A stretch of 64,000 nucleotides of DNA. Source: Ophiosphaerella korrae. Lineage: Eukaryota > Ascomycota > Dothideomycetes > Pleosporales > Phaeosphaeriaceae. The notes below the pieces were generated by a model that saw nothing but the letters and a program-made list of their open reading frames with translations, had not been told where the DNA came from and did not search any database. The stretch is taken from contig JALNQF010000112.1 in NCBI GenBank assembly GCA_028456385.1, forward strand, positions 62,001 through 126,000. Reading direction: 5' to 3'. Position 1 is the stretch's first letter; every line of letters begins with the position of its first letter. This document shows positions 1 to 10,610 of the stretch, piece by piece. Position numbers and translations under genes: made by a program.

Positions 1-1645
1 TATCGAGGTATGCCTTTTCATATTCCGGAGAGAGGTAGGAGTAGTGGTGGGAGAGTGCCCGGAGTTGAGATGGCGTCCAGCACCAGTTTTCTAGCATCTG
101 GGATGGTGCCTCAACAAAGTCTCTGACGGTGTTGGTGCCGTGGAACCGCGAATATGTCGTTCTTGACACGAGATCGTGAATACCATGGCCAAGCTCGTGG
201 TAGAGCGTGGTCAACTCATCGTGCTTCAATAGCGATGGTTTCTTTGCGGTGGGCTTAGAAAAGTTGCAGACGAGTGCGGTGGCTGGATACCTCCTCTTCC
301 CACTCTCATCCACATACCCTGGCTGCAAATTGAAATTCGCGGCATGTCCATACTTGCCATCTCTAGGAAACAAATCCAAGTACAGATAGCCAACGAAACC
401 TTCGCCTTCACCTTCGTCATCCCAAACGCTGAAGATCTGCACGTCTTCGTGCCACACGATGTCGGACCCCTTGCCACCCTCTGCAAGAGCAGCGCGGTCT
501 TCCTCGCCTACAATCTCGATGAAGACGAGGCCGAATAGCTCTTCGAAAATCTTCAACATGCCCTGGATACTAGTTTGCAGAGGGAAGTATTCGGCAATGA
601 CTTGGTGGTCGAGCTGATAGTCCTTCTCGAGCATGAGGCGGTCGTAGTAGCGGTGGTCCCAGAGGTAGTAGCCGTCAGCTAGAGGGCCGGTGAGGCCGTG
701 TTCCTTGACATCTTGCTTCTTGAACTCCATGAGCTTCTCAATCTCCTGCTTGCCGCCTGGCGCCAGGCGTTTGCGCAGGTCAGCGAGGAAGTCGTTCACA
801 GTCTTGGTCGTCTTGGCCATCTTGTCTTCGATTCTGAACTGGGCGTGGCTGTCGTAGCCGAGGATGCGAGCTGCCTCGTCGCGTAGGAGGATTGCTTCGC
901 GGAACAAGGGGACGTTGTCGTTGCACTTGTTCTCGTTCTCAATCATGACCTTCTTCCTCGTCTCTGCGCTCGTGGCGTATTTCAGAGTTGGGAACAGATC
1001 CGGATACTTGAAGGTGAGCTTCAGCTTGCCCTCGTTCTCGCCCTCGCCCTTGGCCAGCGTTGCAATGACGTCCTCTGGCACACCGTCTAGCTCCTCTGGA
1101 GTAAACCACAGATACCCGTTCTCCTCATTGAGGTTCTTCTGGAAAGAGATGGAGATCTGGCTCAGCCGCTGCTTGATCTCCTTGAACCTGTCTCGCTTGG
1201 GGCCGGCCGGCAAGCTCAGGCCATTTCGAATAAAAGACTTGTGGTCCTTCTCCAGCAGCCGCTGCGACTCGGGGTCCAGCTCTTCCTTCCTCTTCAGCGC
1301 GGCATCAACCAGGTTGAAGACATCCTCGCGCATGGACGACTCAATGCCAAAGTCGTCGAACAGCTGCTCAGCCTCGCTGGACGCATCGCGCAGCTCCTTG
1401 TTGGTCGAGACGGCGTTGTAGAAGCCAATGATGTGCGACTTAATGGCCATCTTGTTGTCATCGTGGGCAATGGGGAGGACAACCTTGGCGAACGTGGCGC
1501 TGTCGAGCGACACATCGCGCACAATGGCATCTTGGACGCTCCGCGACCGCGCAATCAGGCGCTTGGTGTCTTCAATCAGGCTCTCCTTGGTGGCCGTAAA
1601 GCGGGGCGGCAGCTGCGGCGGGGTCTTGTACTGCTTGGGGGCCAT
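1..1645 (-). CDS. M3-family zinc metallopeptidase (thimet oligopeptidase/saccharolysin type), 3' end cut by window edge
   Basis: Cleaves short peptides in the cytosol or mitochondria. The frame from ATG 1645 is open to the window edge, giving 548 codons without an intron. The zinc motif HELGHGIHDLV lies at about residue 483 (bases 199-167), and FVEAPSQMLENW, which carries the third zinc ligand, follows about 25 residues later near bases 70-120. This spacing and the M3 family length of about 700 residues indicate that roughly the last 150 residues lie outside the window. The frame remains open upstream of ATG 1645 to a stop at 1991-1993 and encodes a hydrophobic stretch (FAAVALFVSLAAILASL), but no ATG is in frame there; a GTG at 1822-1820 sits in a near-perfect Kozak context. 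The start is therefore uncertain, and an N-terminal anchor or targeting segment is possible. Family assignment is strong. Confidence 0.93.
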   Translation of the reverse strand, partial: MAPKQYKTPPQLPPRFTATKESLIEDTKRLIARSRSVQDAIVRDVSLDSATFAKVVLPIAHDDNKMAIKSHIIGFYNAVSTNKELRDASSEAEQLFDDFGIESSMREDVFNLVDAALKRKEELDPESQRLLEKDHKSFIRNGLSLPAGPKRDRFKEIKQRLSQISISFQKNLNEENGYLWFTPEELDGVPEDVIATLAKGEGENEGKLKLTFKYPDLFPTLKYATSAETRKKVMIENENKCNDNVPLFREAILLRDEAARILGYDSHAQFRIEDKMAKTTKTVNDFLADLRKRLAPGGKQEIEKLMEFKKQDVKEHGLTGPLADGYYLWDHRYYDRLMLEKDYQLDHQVIAEYFPLQTSIQGMLKIFEELFGLVFIEIVGEEDRAALAEGGKGSDIVWHEDVQIFSVWDDEGEGEGFVGYLYLDLFPRDGKYGHAANFNLQPGYVDESGKRRYPATALVCNFSKPTAKKPSLLKHDELTTLYHELGHGIHDLVSRTTYSRFHGTNTVRDFVEAPSQMLENWCWTPSQLRALSHHYSYLSPEYEKAYLD

Positions 1646-2608
1646 GGTGGAGTTAGTCAGCGGGCGGAAAGACGAGTGGGCAAAGGGATTGCGCAGGGGG
1701 CTCGGCTTCAGGTACTGGACAACAGACGGGGGGCGCGCGCCGAGTCGCAGAGAAGCCAGGATGGCGGCGAGAGAGACAAAGAGGGCGACGGCGGCAAACT
1801 TGATGGGGCGTGAGATAGCCACGGTTGCTGCTTGCTCTATAACAACATGTGGGGGAGGCGGGAGGCGCACAGGCGGTGTGCTGCTGGCAACGGGCGCGCG
1901 CGTGTACTTTGGAGCACGGCCGACGACAGGACGTTTGGTCTGGGGAGAGACGGGATGAGGTGGAGAGCGTGTCGTCTATTGCCTGGCTTGCTAGACAGGA
2001 ACGGTGATGATGATGGGCTCCCCTCGAGGATGACCGGCGCCTTGCGCACTGATCTGACGCCCACATCCCGCATCGTGGTCCGCGACACGTCTTGCCGGAC
2101 TGGGTATGGTCACTTCGTATACGTACTGCCCCGGCGTCGATGCTGCCATAGTGCAACATGGAGTGTCAGAACGACCGCACACCTTGAGAGCACGTCAAAG
2201 AGTGGTCGCTGGCGGTCGTTTGTTGTCTAGGCATTACCTATCGCAATTGCATGAGGGGTGTGGGGCAACCCAACACACCAAGTAGCTGGTCTATCTACCT
2301 GTCTAGTCCCTAACATTAACATCAGACCTGATCAAATATCTACAGCACTTTGCTGGCTTTCCTGAAAGTCCTCACATCTTCGTTGCGAGCATAGTCATAT
2401 CGCATTCCGCTTGGCATCATAACGCCGTTCAACACCTGCAAAACAGTCAAAACCCATACACCTGTAAATATCAAAACATCAAACTCACCCTGGGTATCTC
2501 GAAGACAAAGAGTGGCGCAGTAGCCAGCTACCACGCTGACACGACTTTCCTGCCGCGATAACTTAAGCGCGCTTTCCATTAACAAGGCCATAACCCACCT
2601 CACTAAGC
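1646..2608. other. Intergenic region between M3 peptidase and rhodopsin-like gene
   Basis: This holds the 5' flank of the peptidase gene (and perhaps a 5' exon or extension up to about 1822) and the 3' flank of the rhodopsin-like gene. Open frames here are short, GC-skewed shadows. I see no RNA gene or repeat. Confidence 0.5.
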
Positions 2609-3906
2609 CTACACCGTCATATGCGGACGCATCGGCTGCTCAATCAGCGTGCTCCCTCTACCCCCCGAGCTCAAGTTCTCAGGGACAGTGATGAACGGCT
2701 GCCAGCCTGGGTTGCCTTCGCCGGCCTTCTTTTCCGTCTCAAACAGCGCCCACGTATCAACCTCCAGCGGCTTCTCCAGCGGCTGGTTGTGGCTAACAGC
2801 TTCCATACCCATGGGTTTGGGTGGACCGACCTCCATCCTGCGCTGTGTGATGCCGCGTTCTTCTTTTCCTCTTCGGCGGAACAGCATGCGAAGGAAGGGA
2901 ACTGAGGCCGAGATGATACCGCTGTTTGTTTCGACTTGGCCCCATAGAAGCAAGTCGGCTCCGAATCGTGCGCTGTTTGCGGTTTAGCTGGGTTCGCGGA
3001 TTTTCGCTGTATATACATACCTGTTCCAGGGCGATTCTGCCCAGAGCATCATAACCCACATGCGGACTGACGAGGCTACTATGGCCATGATGCCGACGGA
3101 GAAGATGCCGATGAGTGCAAGACGCTTGCTCATGGGTACGCGGAGACTGAGAAGCGCCGGGATAGGGAGTAACATGATGATGATATCGCTCAGGAGGTTG
3201 ACGGCGGCGGAAAAAACCCACAACTTAATCGGATCAAAGCACTTGACCTTTGGTGGCTTCGTCTTCGGATCGCGGTCGAACTGTGCAAGGTATCCAGCCG
3301 TAGCCCAAGAATTCGATGGGTTTTCACACTGGAATATCGACGCTATGGCCGCTGCGAATGTATACATACAAACGAAAATGATGGTCGCGTTGACAAGTCG
3401 TCTGAAGGTGCGGTGTGACGCGATGGCGCGGTAAAAGTACAAAATACTCAATTTCACGAAGCAGAGAGCAACAATGTAAGTGGTGCGGTATACCCACCAT
3501 GCGATGAGTGAGCCGCGAATCTGTTTTTCAATCTTGGGCCTTTTCTCCTGCACACCTATTAGCACACACTCTGGGCTCGAAATCAACATACTTACTGGCT
3601 GCCGAAGGAGAGCAGGTCGGAGTTTGCGGGTTGTCTCGTCTTGGTAGTAATTGACAACAAAGTTTCCCCATGTAAGTACGAGTGCGACCAACATGAGGTG
3701 GTCCGTCGCCCCTATAGAGTTCATGATGAAATGTCGACAATAGTATCTTTAAAATCAATCAGCCATAGACTCAAACCATCTTCGCGAAATACAAACCGCA
3801 GTCCTACGACGATAGTCGACAACGACGTCAAAATTGCCCCCACAATCACCACCACAAAGCCAGGCCGTAAAAACATTGTATGTGAGTATGAGGCGCAGAA
3901 GCCCAC
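2609..3906 (-). CDS. PTH11/rhodopsin-like seven-helix fungal membrane protein (4 exons)
   Basis: Member of the fungal 'rhodopsin domain' family of integral membrane proteins related to the PTH11 receptor, acting at the plasma membrane as a putative sensor. My model is complement(2609..2972, 3021..3547, 3596..3711, 3777..3906), 378 residues. Introns are 65, 48 and 48 bp, with donors GTTTGA, GTAAGT and GTATGT. Each join restores family sequence: after the first, RED|GATDHLM, and after the third, SARFGADLLLWGQVETNSG, the usual loop before the last helix. Seven hydrophobic segments can be followed, among them the N-terminal FVVVIVGAILTSL, the IVALCFVKLSILYFYRA helix and LSDIIIMLLPIPALLSL. The tail is basic and then hydrophilic, as is usual. 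The ligand and partner G protein are unknown. Confidence 0.9.
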
Positions 3907-5815
3907 GTAGTAGCGAGTAAGTAGAGACAGGCCGGTCTAAAAGCAAGACCTTCAAACAGAAAGTACACAAGCGACAGAGCTCGAGCGCTCAGACGACAAT
4001 GTGGGGAAGCGAGCGAGAGATGCAAACGATGGGATCAAGATGGTCAAGTGCTGGTGCAGTCTATTATGAGCAGGATTCATCCATTCAGCCTTCCCCAGAT
4101 TTCTGCACCTGCGAGACAGAGCGTTCCACGGTTCTTTCGTTTGCCCTTGTACCTGCAGGAGGGAGGCGACGACATCCCGTCCGAGGGATCATGCGAGCGG
4201 GAGGCCCGCATGGGTGCGCGAACAGGAAGCAATACGAACGGCACAGGTCTGGCAGGGCTAGGAACCTCCTTGACAGTTCGCAAAGGCTCTGGTTTTGCGG
4301 GCTGCGTAGTGATGTTCATACAAGCATGGCATGTTGGGCCGAAATTGGAATAGCACATAGTTTGACCATGGTCGCACGGTTGCAGAGAAGCGGGCAGACA
4401 GCACAGAATCGGCCAAGCATTGTGCACTACCAGTGCTGAGGTGCGGACGGTCGCGTAGATTTCCGGTTATATGCAGCACGCATGCGTGTGACGGCGTCCG
4501 GAAGAGGGCCTCCTGGAGGGCCCACAATTAGCCGAGGTGTGAGCTTGTATGGTGTGCGTCTGAGGTTGCCGGGCTGAAACCGTGCTCTTGATGCTCACAC
4601 TACGAATATTGATGGGAAAGGCAACTCTGATGCATATGACCGTAGTGTTTCCCACCTTTGCATGCTGGAGGTGACATGGGAGTCCTATCTAGACCTATTC
4701 TTTGGTGGTTTCGTTTGTGTCCACAGCTTCGTAACAGTCGTGGGTGTGCAAGCCTGGATATCCTCGACAACTTCACGAATAGAAAGTGGGTACGTACTGA
4801 CTGGGCGAAGATAATTGGGATAGCACTAAACCAGTGGCTTCTCAAGTGCTGCACTTGAGTGGAGAATAAGTGTGTAATACCCAGTCGAGGCCTAATTGAA
4901 TATGCGGTCCTGAGACGACGAACTGCATATGCGACTGTGAAAAGTCGAAGAGAGCAGAACATGATAAGATTAGAGGAGTACGGAAGTGACGAAAACTAGA
5001 CGGTTGACACATATAATCCTAGGACATATCTAGTTGCTGTTGATGCACTTGGGAGCTGGATGGGCACATTCTACTACGTAAGTAGGGGGTGAGCACCGGA
5101 TGATGTGCAGCCGGTGGACGGATGGGGTTGGATGACAATAAGGGATAGATGCTGCATTGTGGTGCGGAATCTGCGTAAGCGTATGCTCTGCTGCAAGACG
5201 ATAGCAAAATAGCTCTTGTAGACGGACGAGATATGGAGGAGATCAATATGTTGTGGTTAGCTCTTCATTAGATGGCTGGGCGAGGACAAGTCTAGACAGT
5301 CACGTGATGGACTAATGGCGCACGGCATCGAGCTAGTTCTCGCTCAACATGAGCAACGGTGACTCACTTTGGCACTTCCTGATTGGCTGATAGCTTGACA
5401 TGGTAACCCCCCAATTTCAGTGTCGCTTTGAATTCATTTCGACTCACAATGATTGAAAGTGACAGCAACCGGAGCACTCGGAAGGCAATGGGGGGTATAT
5501 CTACAAGTTACTCATTCTGAGCAATTGTGATGCCCTCCATGACCTGAAGGATATATAGCTTGTAGAAATGGTGTAGAGTTTTGTAGAACATGAATCAATT
5601 TACAACCACCTATGAAAATCGTGTCCATGTGAGTGCCTCAACACCCACTGCCTTACAACCTCAGAGATTAAAAACTATTTTTGCCGATCTGATGCCGCCT
5701 TGAACGGGTGGGCAATGACTGAGCTGTTTCCGACATCGTCTGACCCGAGGCCGAATCCAAGTTCCTTGTTGCGTAAAACTTTTGAAGCAGAGACATGCTA
5801 ACATGGACAACGAGG
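3907..5815. other. 1.9 kb gene-poor gap
   Basis: No frame here resembles a known protein, and the short open frames on both strands lack splice-consistent extensions. It is probably the 5' region of the rhodopsin-like gene plus the 3' region of the bZIP gene. I see no RNA gene or repeat. Confidence 0.4.
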
Positions 5816-6665
5816 TTACTTTCGGGCCTGAAGTAGGGCACGGAGCGTTTCAACCTCACCCTCGAGCCTGGCACATCGAACTTTGAGGTTGTCGCGTTCC
5901 GTCTTCACATCCTTGAGTTCGGATTCGAGCGTGCTCATCTGATCAACACGCTTTTGCCGATAACGGCGAGCAGCCATGGTGTTTGCTCGTCGCTTTTCGA
6001 TGCGTGAAGATTCAGGAGCGAGTGCACTGGTTTTGGCGCTCGAGTGTTCTGGAGATGAAGAAACACGGTTCTGGGGGCTTGTATAGGCAGAACCAGGGGA
6101 AGAGCCATCTATATAGTTTAGAGCCATGCAGATACACTGGGGTAGGAAGCATACCTTTTGTCATAGGAGTCGAGAGACTGGGATTGTGCATGTACTCTGC
6201 CCCTGACATTGCGAGTGTATTTATGGATTGGTCCGAAGATGTGAATGGAGCGTGGCCAGACATGAGTAACTGTGAGTCATCGCCAAGATAAGATGCCGGG
6301 CCGGAGGATGGCAAGGAGAAGGAGGTCCAGTCGGTAGCATTCGTGAAGGAAAGGTCAGAGGCAAGAGTATGGCTAGTCAAGGCGGCCGTAGAAGTAGAGG
6401 TGGAAGTGGTAGAAGAAGAAGATAAGGCGCTAGAATCAAAAGTGGAAAGGGAAAGGGCGTAGTCCCAGTTGACGGAGTGGGAGTAACTACCACAGTCGTC
6501 GACCGACCTTGCTTCGTTTACTTGGTCCGAACCGCATGTTGCCGGTGGTATATTCCATATCGGTATTGTAAGCTGCGGGTCGATGTGCCCGCTGGTGAAA
6601 TCTAGGTACTCTTCAAATAAAATTGGATCAGTGGAGGGCGCCCAACGCGGGGATTGAGCGCGGTG
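5816..6665 (-). CDS. Gcn4/CpcA-type bZIP transcription factor; 5' end unresolved
   Basis: Nuclear DNA-binding regulator. The C-terminal exon ends with a basic region (RIEKRRANTMAARRYRQKR) followed by a leucine-zipper heptad series, with the stop at 5816. This matches the fungal Gcn4-like bZIP layout, where the bZIP is the last domain. A 46-bp intron (6154-6109, donor GTATGC) joins TPMTK to DGSSPGS in phase. The upstream exon is rich in Ser and Thr with acidic/aromatic patches (ILFEEYLDF, ATDWTSFSL), as expected for an activation region, and is open back to a TAA at 6668. It contains no in-frame ATG before 6263, so starting there would discard about 130 codons of coding-like sequence. A further 5' exon is likely. 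An ATG at 6812 in the same frame, ended by TAA about 32 codons later, could be that first exon or an upstream ORF. Confidence 0.8.
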
Positions 6666-7085
6666 TTAGGGTTGGAGAAGAAAAGAGGATGGGGGGAAGG
6701 GCCTAAGGCGGCTTTATACAACGAATGGTGGGTGGGGCGGAGCTGCCAATTCCTGAAGAGGGAAGAGGGCGGTGCTGCAATCAAAGGCCGCTAATAACAA
6801 GGGCGGACTCATGCGTGGAAAACAGATCGGCGCAGACCGAAGCCAATTGATCTGACTTGCAGGAGAGAACAGACTAGTAGGAGCGGCGTTCCAAGTTATT
6901 GAACGAATTCAAAGCCTCTGCTTGCGGAACATAGCGTTGTGCTGCACGGTCTTGTCCTTCAGGCTTCAGCGTGAAAAACAGGCCTGTCAGCAAGCGGCGC
7001 TTGGACCTCCACCAGCCCCAGCACGTCTTCTTTTCCACGGCAAGCATCGCATACCAAGCATAGGGCAGCGCAGCACCGCGACGCA
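6666..7085. promoter_or_regulatory. Divergent promoter region, bZIP (-) / mitoribosomal protein (+)
   Basis: The two genes are transcribed away from each other, so this stretch of about 420 bp must hold both 5' regions. It includes a pyrimidine-rich tract on the bZIP strand and the ATG at 6812 described under the bZIP gene. No specific factor site is claimed. Confidence 0.45.
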
Positions 7086-7881
7086 ATGCCTGCCCTACCC
7101 TCACATCGAATACTACGGCCCAGCCTGTCGCCGATACGATGCGACTCGCTCCTCCCGTTCCTCGTCTCCTCACTCAGTTGCACGCGCATCGCCCCGGCCG
7201 CAGCTTTCTCCACCACACTGCCCAGATGCAAGTCAGATAATAATCGTAATCGTGGACTCTCGGCCATCCGAGCCACCGGCCTTCGCCGCAGACAGACGCT
7301 TTCTGTGAAAGAAAAAGACTTTGCCAACCAGACACTGCCAACCCCAGTGCCCATCGAAGAGAAGCCGACAGGCTCGCCTGACCATGGCCTGTGGGACTTT
7401 TTCAAGAACAAGGAGCTGCTGCAAACGCCTTTGAATGAGAAGAGACACGGTACATGGCGTCTGCCGACTTGTGCGCCATGCAACAGCTGACACCAAGGCA
7501 GGCCGGGCATGGACACTGGGTGAACTGCGTAGCAGAGACTGGGACACCCTCCACCAGCTGTGGTGGGTCTGCGTCAAGGAGCGAAATCGCCTAGCCACAG
7601 AGAAACTGGAGCGCGCACGAATAGGGGCCGGCTATGGCGACATGGAGAACCTAAAACGAGACAAGACAGTGCAGACTACGATGAGGGCTATCCTCGATAC
7701 ACTAGCCGAGCGACAGCAAGCATACACAGACGCATACGAGCTGGCAAAACGCGACCCGGCTATCGATCTGGCGAGGACAAATGGGCCGCAGTTCACACAG
7801 CCAATTTATGTAGGTGTAGACGGTACCCGGTAGGATTAAGCGCTGACGTTGGTACAGGATCCACTTGAATCTGAACGCTGA
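7086..7881 (+). CDS. MRPL4: Mitochondrial large-subunit ribosomal protein uL29m (MRPL4/MRP-L47 family)
   Basis: Component of the mitochondrial 54S ribosomal subunit near the polypeptide exit. Model: 7086..7449, 7502..7809, 7858..7881, 231 residues. The N-terminus is a basic, hydroxylated presequence with the typical AAAFSTTLPRC cleavage neighbourhood. The conserved L47 block GRAWTLGELRSRDWDTLHQLWWVC, here cut by the first intron after its G, is followed by a charged helix (KERNRLATEKLERAR). Intron 1 (7450-7501) uses GTACAT...GCAG. Intron 2 (7810-7857) uses GTAGGT, a GCTGAC branch site and ACAG, and adds the short tail DPLESER; without it the frame would stop at 7833 with a less typical end. 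Three-exon structure is inferred from splice signals; the family call rests on the L47 block. Confidence 0.9.
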
Positions 7882-8404
7882 GCCAGCTTTGGTTCTGGGT
7901 GAACTGAGAAAACGATATCGACGCATTTCACTACTATGCATCGCATGGGCTATCGGTGGCAAAAGGCGCGTTGAGCGGGAGTGTGTGACATAGAACAAAA
8001 TGCAAGGATACATTGTTAGCTGAGGTCAGTGGAAAGCAACGAGATGTGGTCACCACCGTGTTGTGTATATCCTCTATAGAGCATGCCTGTATTGTGTTAG
8101 CCGTGGGATGACTTGGCTTGAAGTAGCAGGAACCAAGATCCAGTGCTCCTTTGCCCAACGTTGACCTTCTATGTTCGGCAAATAAAGTCTTCACAATTAG
8201 CATGGTAGGACATGTGCAGTGCATAAAGTCGACGAGCCTCAAACGCCACTTGCATAGTATTGGGCTAAGAAGCTCCAGCGATGCACCCCCACATCACTTG
8301 CTCACCGCAACACCCAAACACTGCGCCGTCCACCCAAGCTCTGGTAAACAACACACCAGCCTGTCATATCCACCCTTTGTTTGCACATCCCCTCTACAGT
8401 AATC
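7882..8404. other. Intergenic region upstream of GDI
   Basis: A non-coding gap of 520 bp between two same-strand genes, containing the 3' flank of the mitoribosomal gene and the promoter of the GDI gene. The 100 bases before the ATG are C/A-rich with pyrimidine blocks, as often seen before highly expressed fungal genes. No repeats are seen. Confidence 0.45.
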
Positions 8405-10157
8405 ATGGACGAGATCGCGCCCGAGTACGATGTTGTGGTGCTAGGAACAGGTGGGACTACCCCGCCAGAGCCGCCGCCGCCAAAAGCTAACACGTCCCAG
8501 GCCTCACCGAATGTGTGCTTTCTGGGTAAAACGCGTGCGCTCGTACTGACGCAAAATACTGACGACTCTTCAGTGTGCTCAGCGTCAAGGGCAAGAAAGT
8601 TCTTCACATTGATCGTAATGATCACTATGGCGGGTATGTCTTCTGGGAGCCATGCATTGCACACATGGCTAACGTGATGCAGCGAGGCGGCCTCCCTGAA
8701 CATCGAAGCGGCAAGTTTTGCAGAGAGCAACCCATATGTAAAGAGACTAACATCAATACAGCTGTTCAAGAGATATGGACAGACTGCTGGCGAGCCATGG
8801 AAGAAATACGGCCGAGTCAACGACTGGAACATCGATCTCGTCCCCAAACTCCTCATGGCGAATGGCGAGCTTACCAACATTCTCGTCTCGACCGACGTCA
8901 CAAAATACCTCGAGTTCAAGCAGATTGCAGGAAGCTACGTCCAGCAGGGCAACGGCTCCAAGGCCACCGTCGCCAAGGTTCCCTCAGACGCCGGCGAGGC
9001 GCTGCGGTCACCATTGATGGGCCTCTTCGAGAAGCGACGCGCGAGGAACTTCCTTGAGTGGGTTGGTGCATACAAGGAAGACGACCCGGCGACACACAAG
9101 GGTACGCATGCTGCAGTGTTGATGCATTACGCGACTTACGCTGATTATGTACCGTAGGCCTGGATGTGAAGAACAACACCATGAAGGATGTCTACGACAA
9201 GTTCGGCCTCGAGGCCACTACGCGCGACTTCATCGGTCACTCGATGGCTCTCTACCAGACCGACGATTACATCGAGGAGAAGGGCGCGGCTAATGAGGCC
9301 ATCCAACGCATCCGCCTATACGTCAACTCCATGGCTCGGTACGGCAAGTCTCCATACATCTATCCGCTCTACGGCCTTGGAGAGCTACCTCAAGGGTTTG
9401 CCCGTCTCTCAGCCATCTACGGCGGAACTTATATGCTCAATACTGATGTCGACGAGTTCCTCTACGACGGAAGCAAGATTGTAGGCATTAAGGCCACAAT
9501 GAAGGAGAAGGACGACACTGGCCCAGGCATGAAGTTCGAGACTAAGGCAAAGAAGATCCTCGCAGACCCATCGTACTTCCCTGGAAAGGCGCGCGTAACC
9601 GGCCATTTGCTGAAGGCTATCTGCATTCTGAATCACCCGATCCCTAACACTGCAGATGCCGACTCCCTGCAGTTGATTATCCCTCAGTCACAGGTGGGAC
9701 GCAAGCACGGTAAGCTAATTTCTCCTCAACGGAAAGCTCTCAATTAATGCTCATTAGATATCTACATTGCTGTTGTCTCGTCCGCGCACAACGTGTGCCC
9801 CAAGGGATATTACATCGCTATTGTCTCGACCATTGCCGAGTCTGACAGCAACCACCATCTCGAACTCAAGCCTGGCCTTGAGCGCCTTGGCAAGATCGAG
9901 GAACAGTTCTTGGGCCCAGCGATTCCGCTCTACGAGCCGCTTGAGAGCGGCGCCAATGACAACATCTTCTTGTCCAAGAGCTACGATGCAACGAGCCATT
10001 TTGAGACAACGACTGGTAGGCACACATCCGGCTACTGTATTATTTGGATGCTGACAAGTGGGCAGACGACATCAAGGATATCTACCAACGTGCAGAAGGC
10101 CACGAGTTGGTTGTTGAGGGGTTGAGGGAAGGACAGAACTTCAATGTGGAAGAGTAG
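8405..10157 (+). CDS. GDI1: Rab GDP-dissociation inhibitor (8 exons)
   Basis: Extracts GDP-bound prenylated Rab GTPases from membranes and recycles them through the cytosol; essential for secretion. Model: 8405..8450, 8501..8525, 8574..8633, 8683..8710, 8762..9101, 9158..9709, 9758..10015, 10066..10157, 466 residues, the usual GDI length. Evidence is the FAD-like N-terminal fold YDVVVLGTGLTECVLSG, DRNDHYGGEAASLN (Rab-binding platform), RYGKSPYIYPLYGLGELPQ, and the C-terminal SDSNHHLE and FLSKSYDATSHFE blocks. Each of the seven introns is needed to keep these blocks in frame. Intron 4 (8711-8761) has a GC donor (GCAAGT) rather than GT. Small 5' exons are typical of this gene in filamentous fungi. 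Confidence 0.96.
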
Positions 10158-10610
10158 ATAGACGATAAGCATATCTCTCGCTTTGGTCCATTTGGTGGAG
10201 CTAAATTGGAAGCAATGCTACTGGAGTTGCGATTCCAGATTCTTGCCTTTTCACGTACTCTCTGCCCTTAGCATGACGCAGATTTGCGGAGCTCGGCTAT
10301 TGCCTCTTTGGGGAGCCAGGACCTCCTGCACGTCGTCCACCGAACACCTCCCTCAAAGGTGCGAGTGATTATGCAGGCGAGAGTAGATCTCTCACTACCT
10401 AAGAACAACTCTAGGCAACACCCACGGGACTATGGCCAGCTTAGCAGCATCTTCAGGAAAATGGTAAGTGGGTGGCCATAGGAACACGTAAGGCTTGGCA
10501 GGGACGCCTCAATGAGCGCGTAGCTTTTGGCTGCCATTGAGGTACTACCACAGCATTGCATCTCCTCTAGAGGCATCCACTCCTTTTCTTTCCCCATTGT
10601 TCGTCTCACC
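10158..10610. other. Intergenic region between GDI and Mcd4 genes
   Basis: About 450 bp with no credible frame. It must contain the GDI 3' end and the promoter of the downstream gene. The last 60 bases before ATG 10611 are pyrimidine-rich, with CTCACC directly before the ATG. Confidence 0.45.

Noticed and set aside
864..1813. Long plus-strand frames opposite the M3 peptidase gene (185 and 190 codons)
   Set aside because: They are antisense shadows of a GC-rich coding exon with clear family motifs on the minus strand.
7810..7833. Read-through end of the mitoribosomal protein at 7833
   Set aside because: A good GTAGGT donor, GCTGAC branch and ACAG acceptor remove it and give a more plausible C-terminus.
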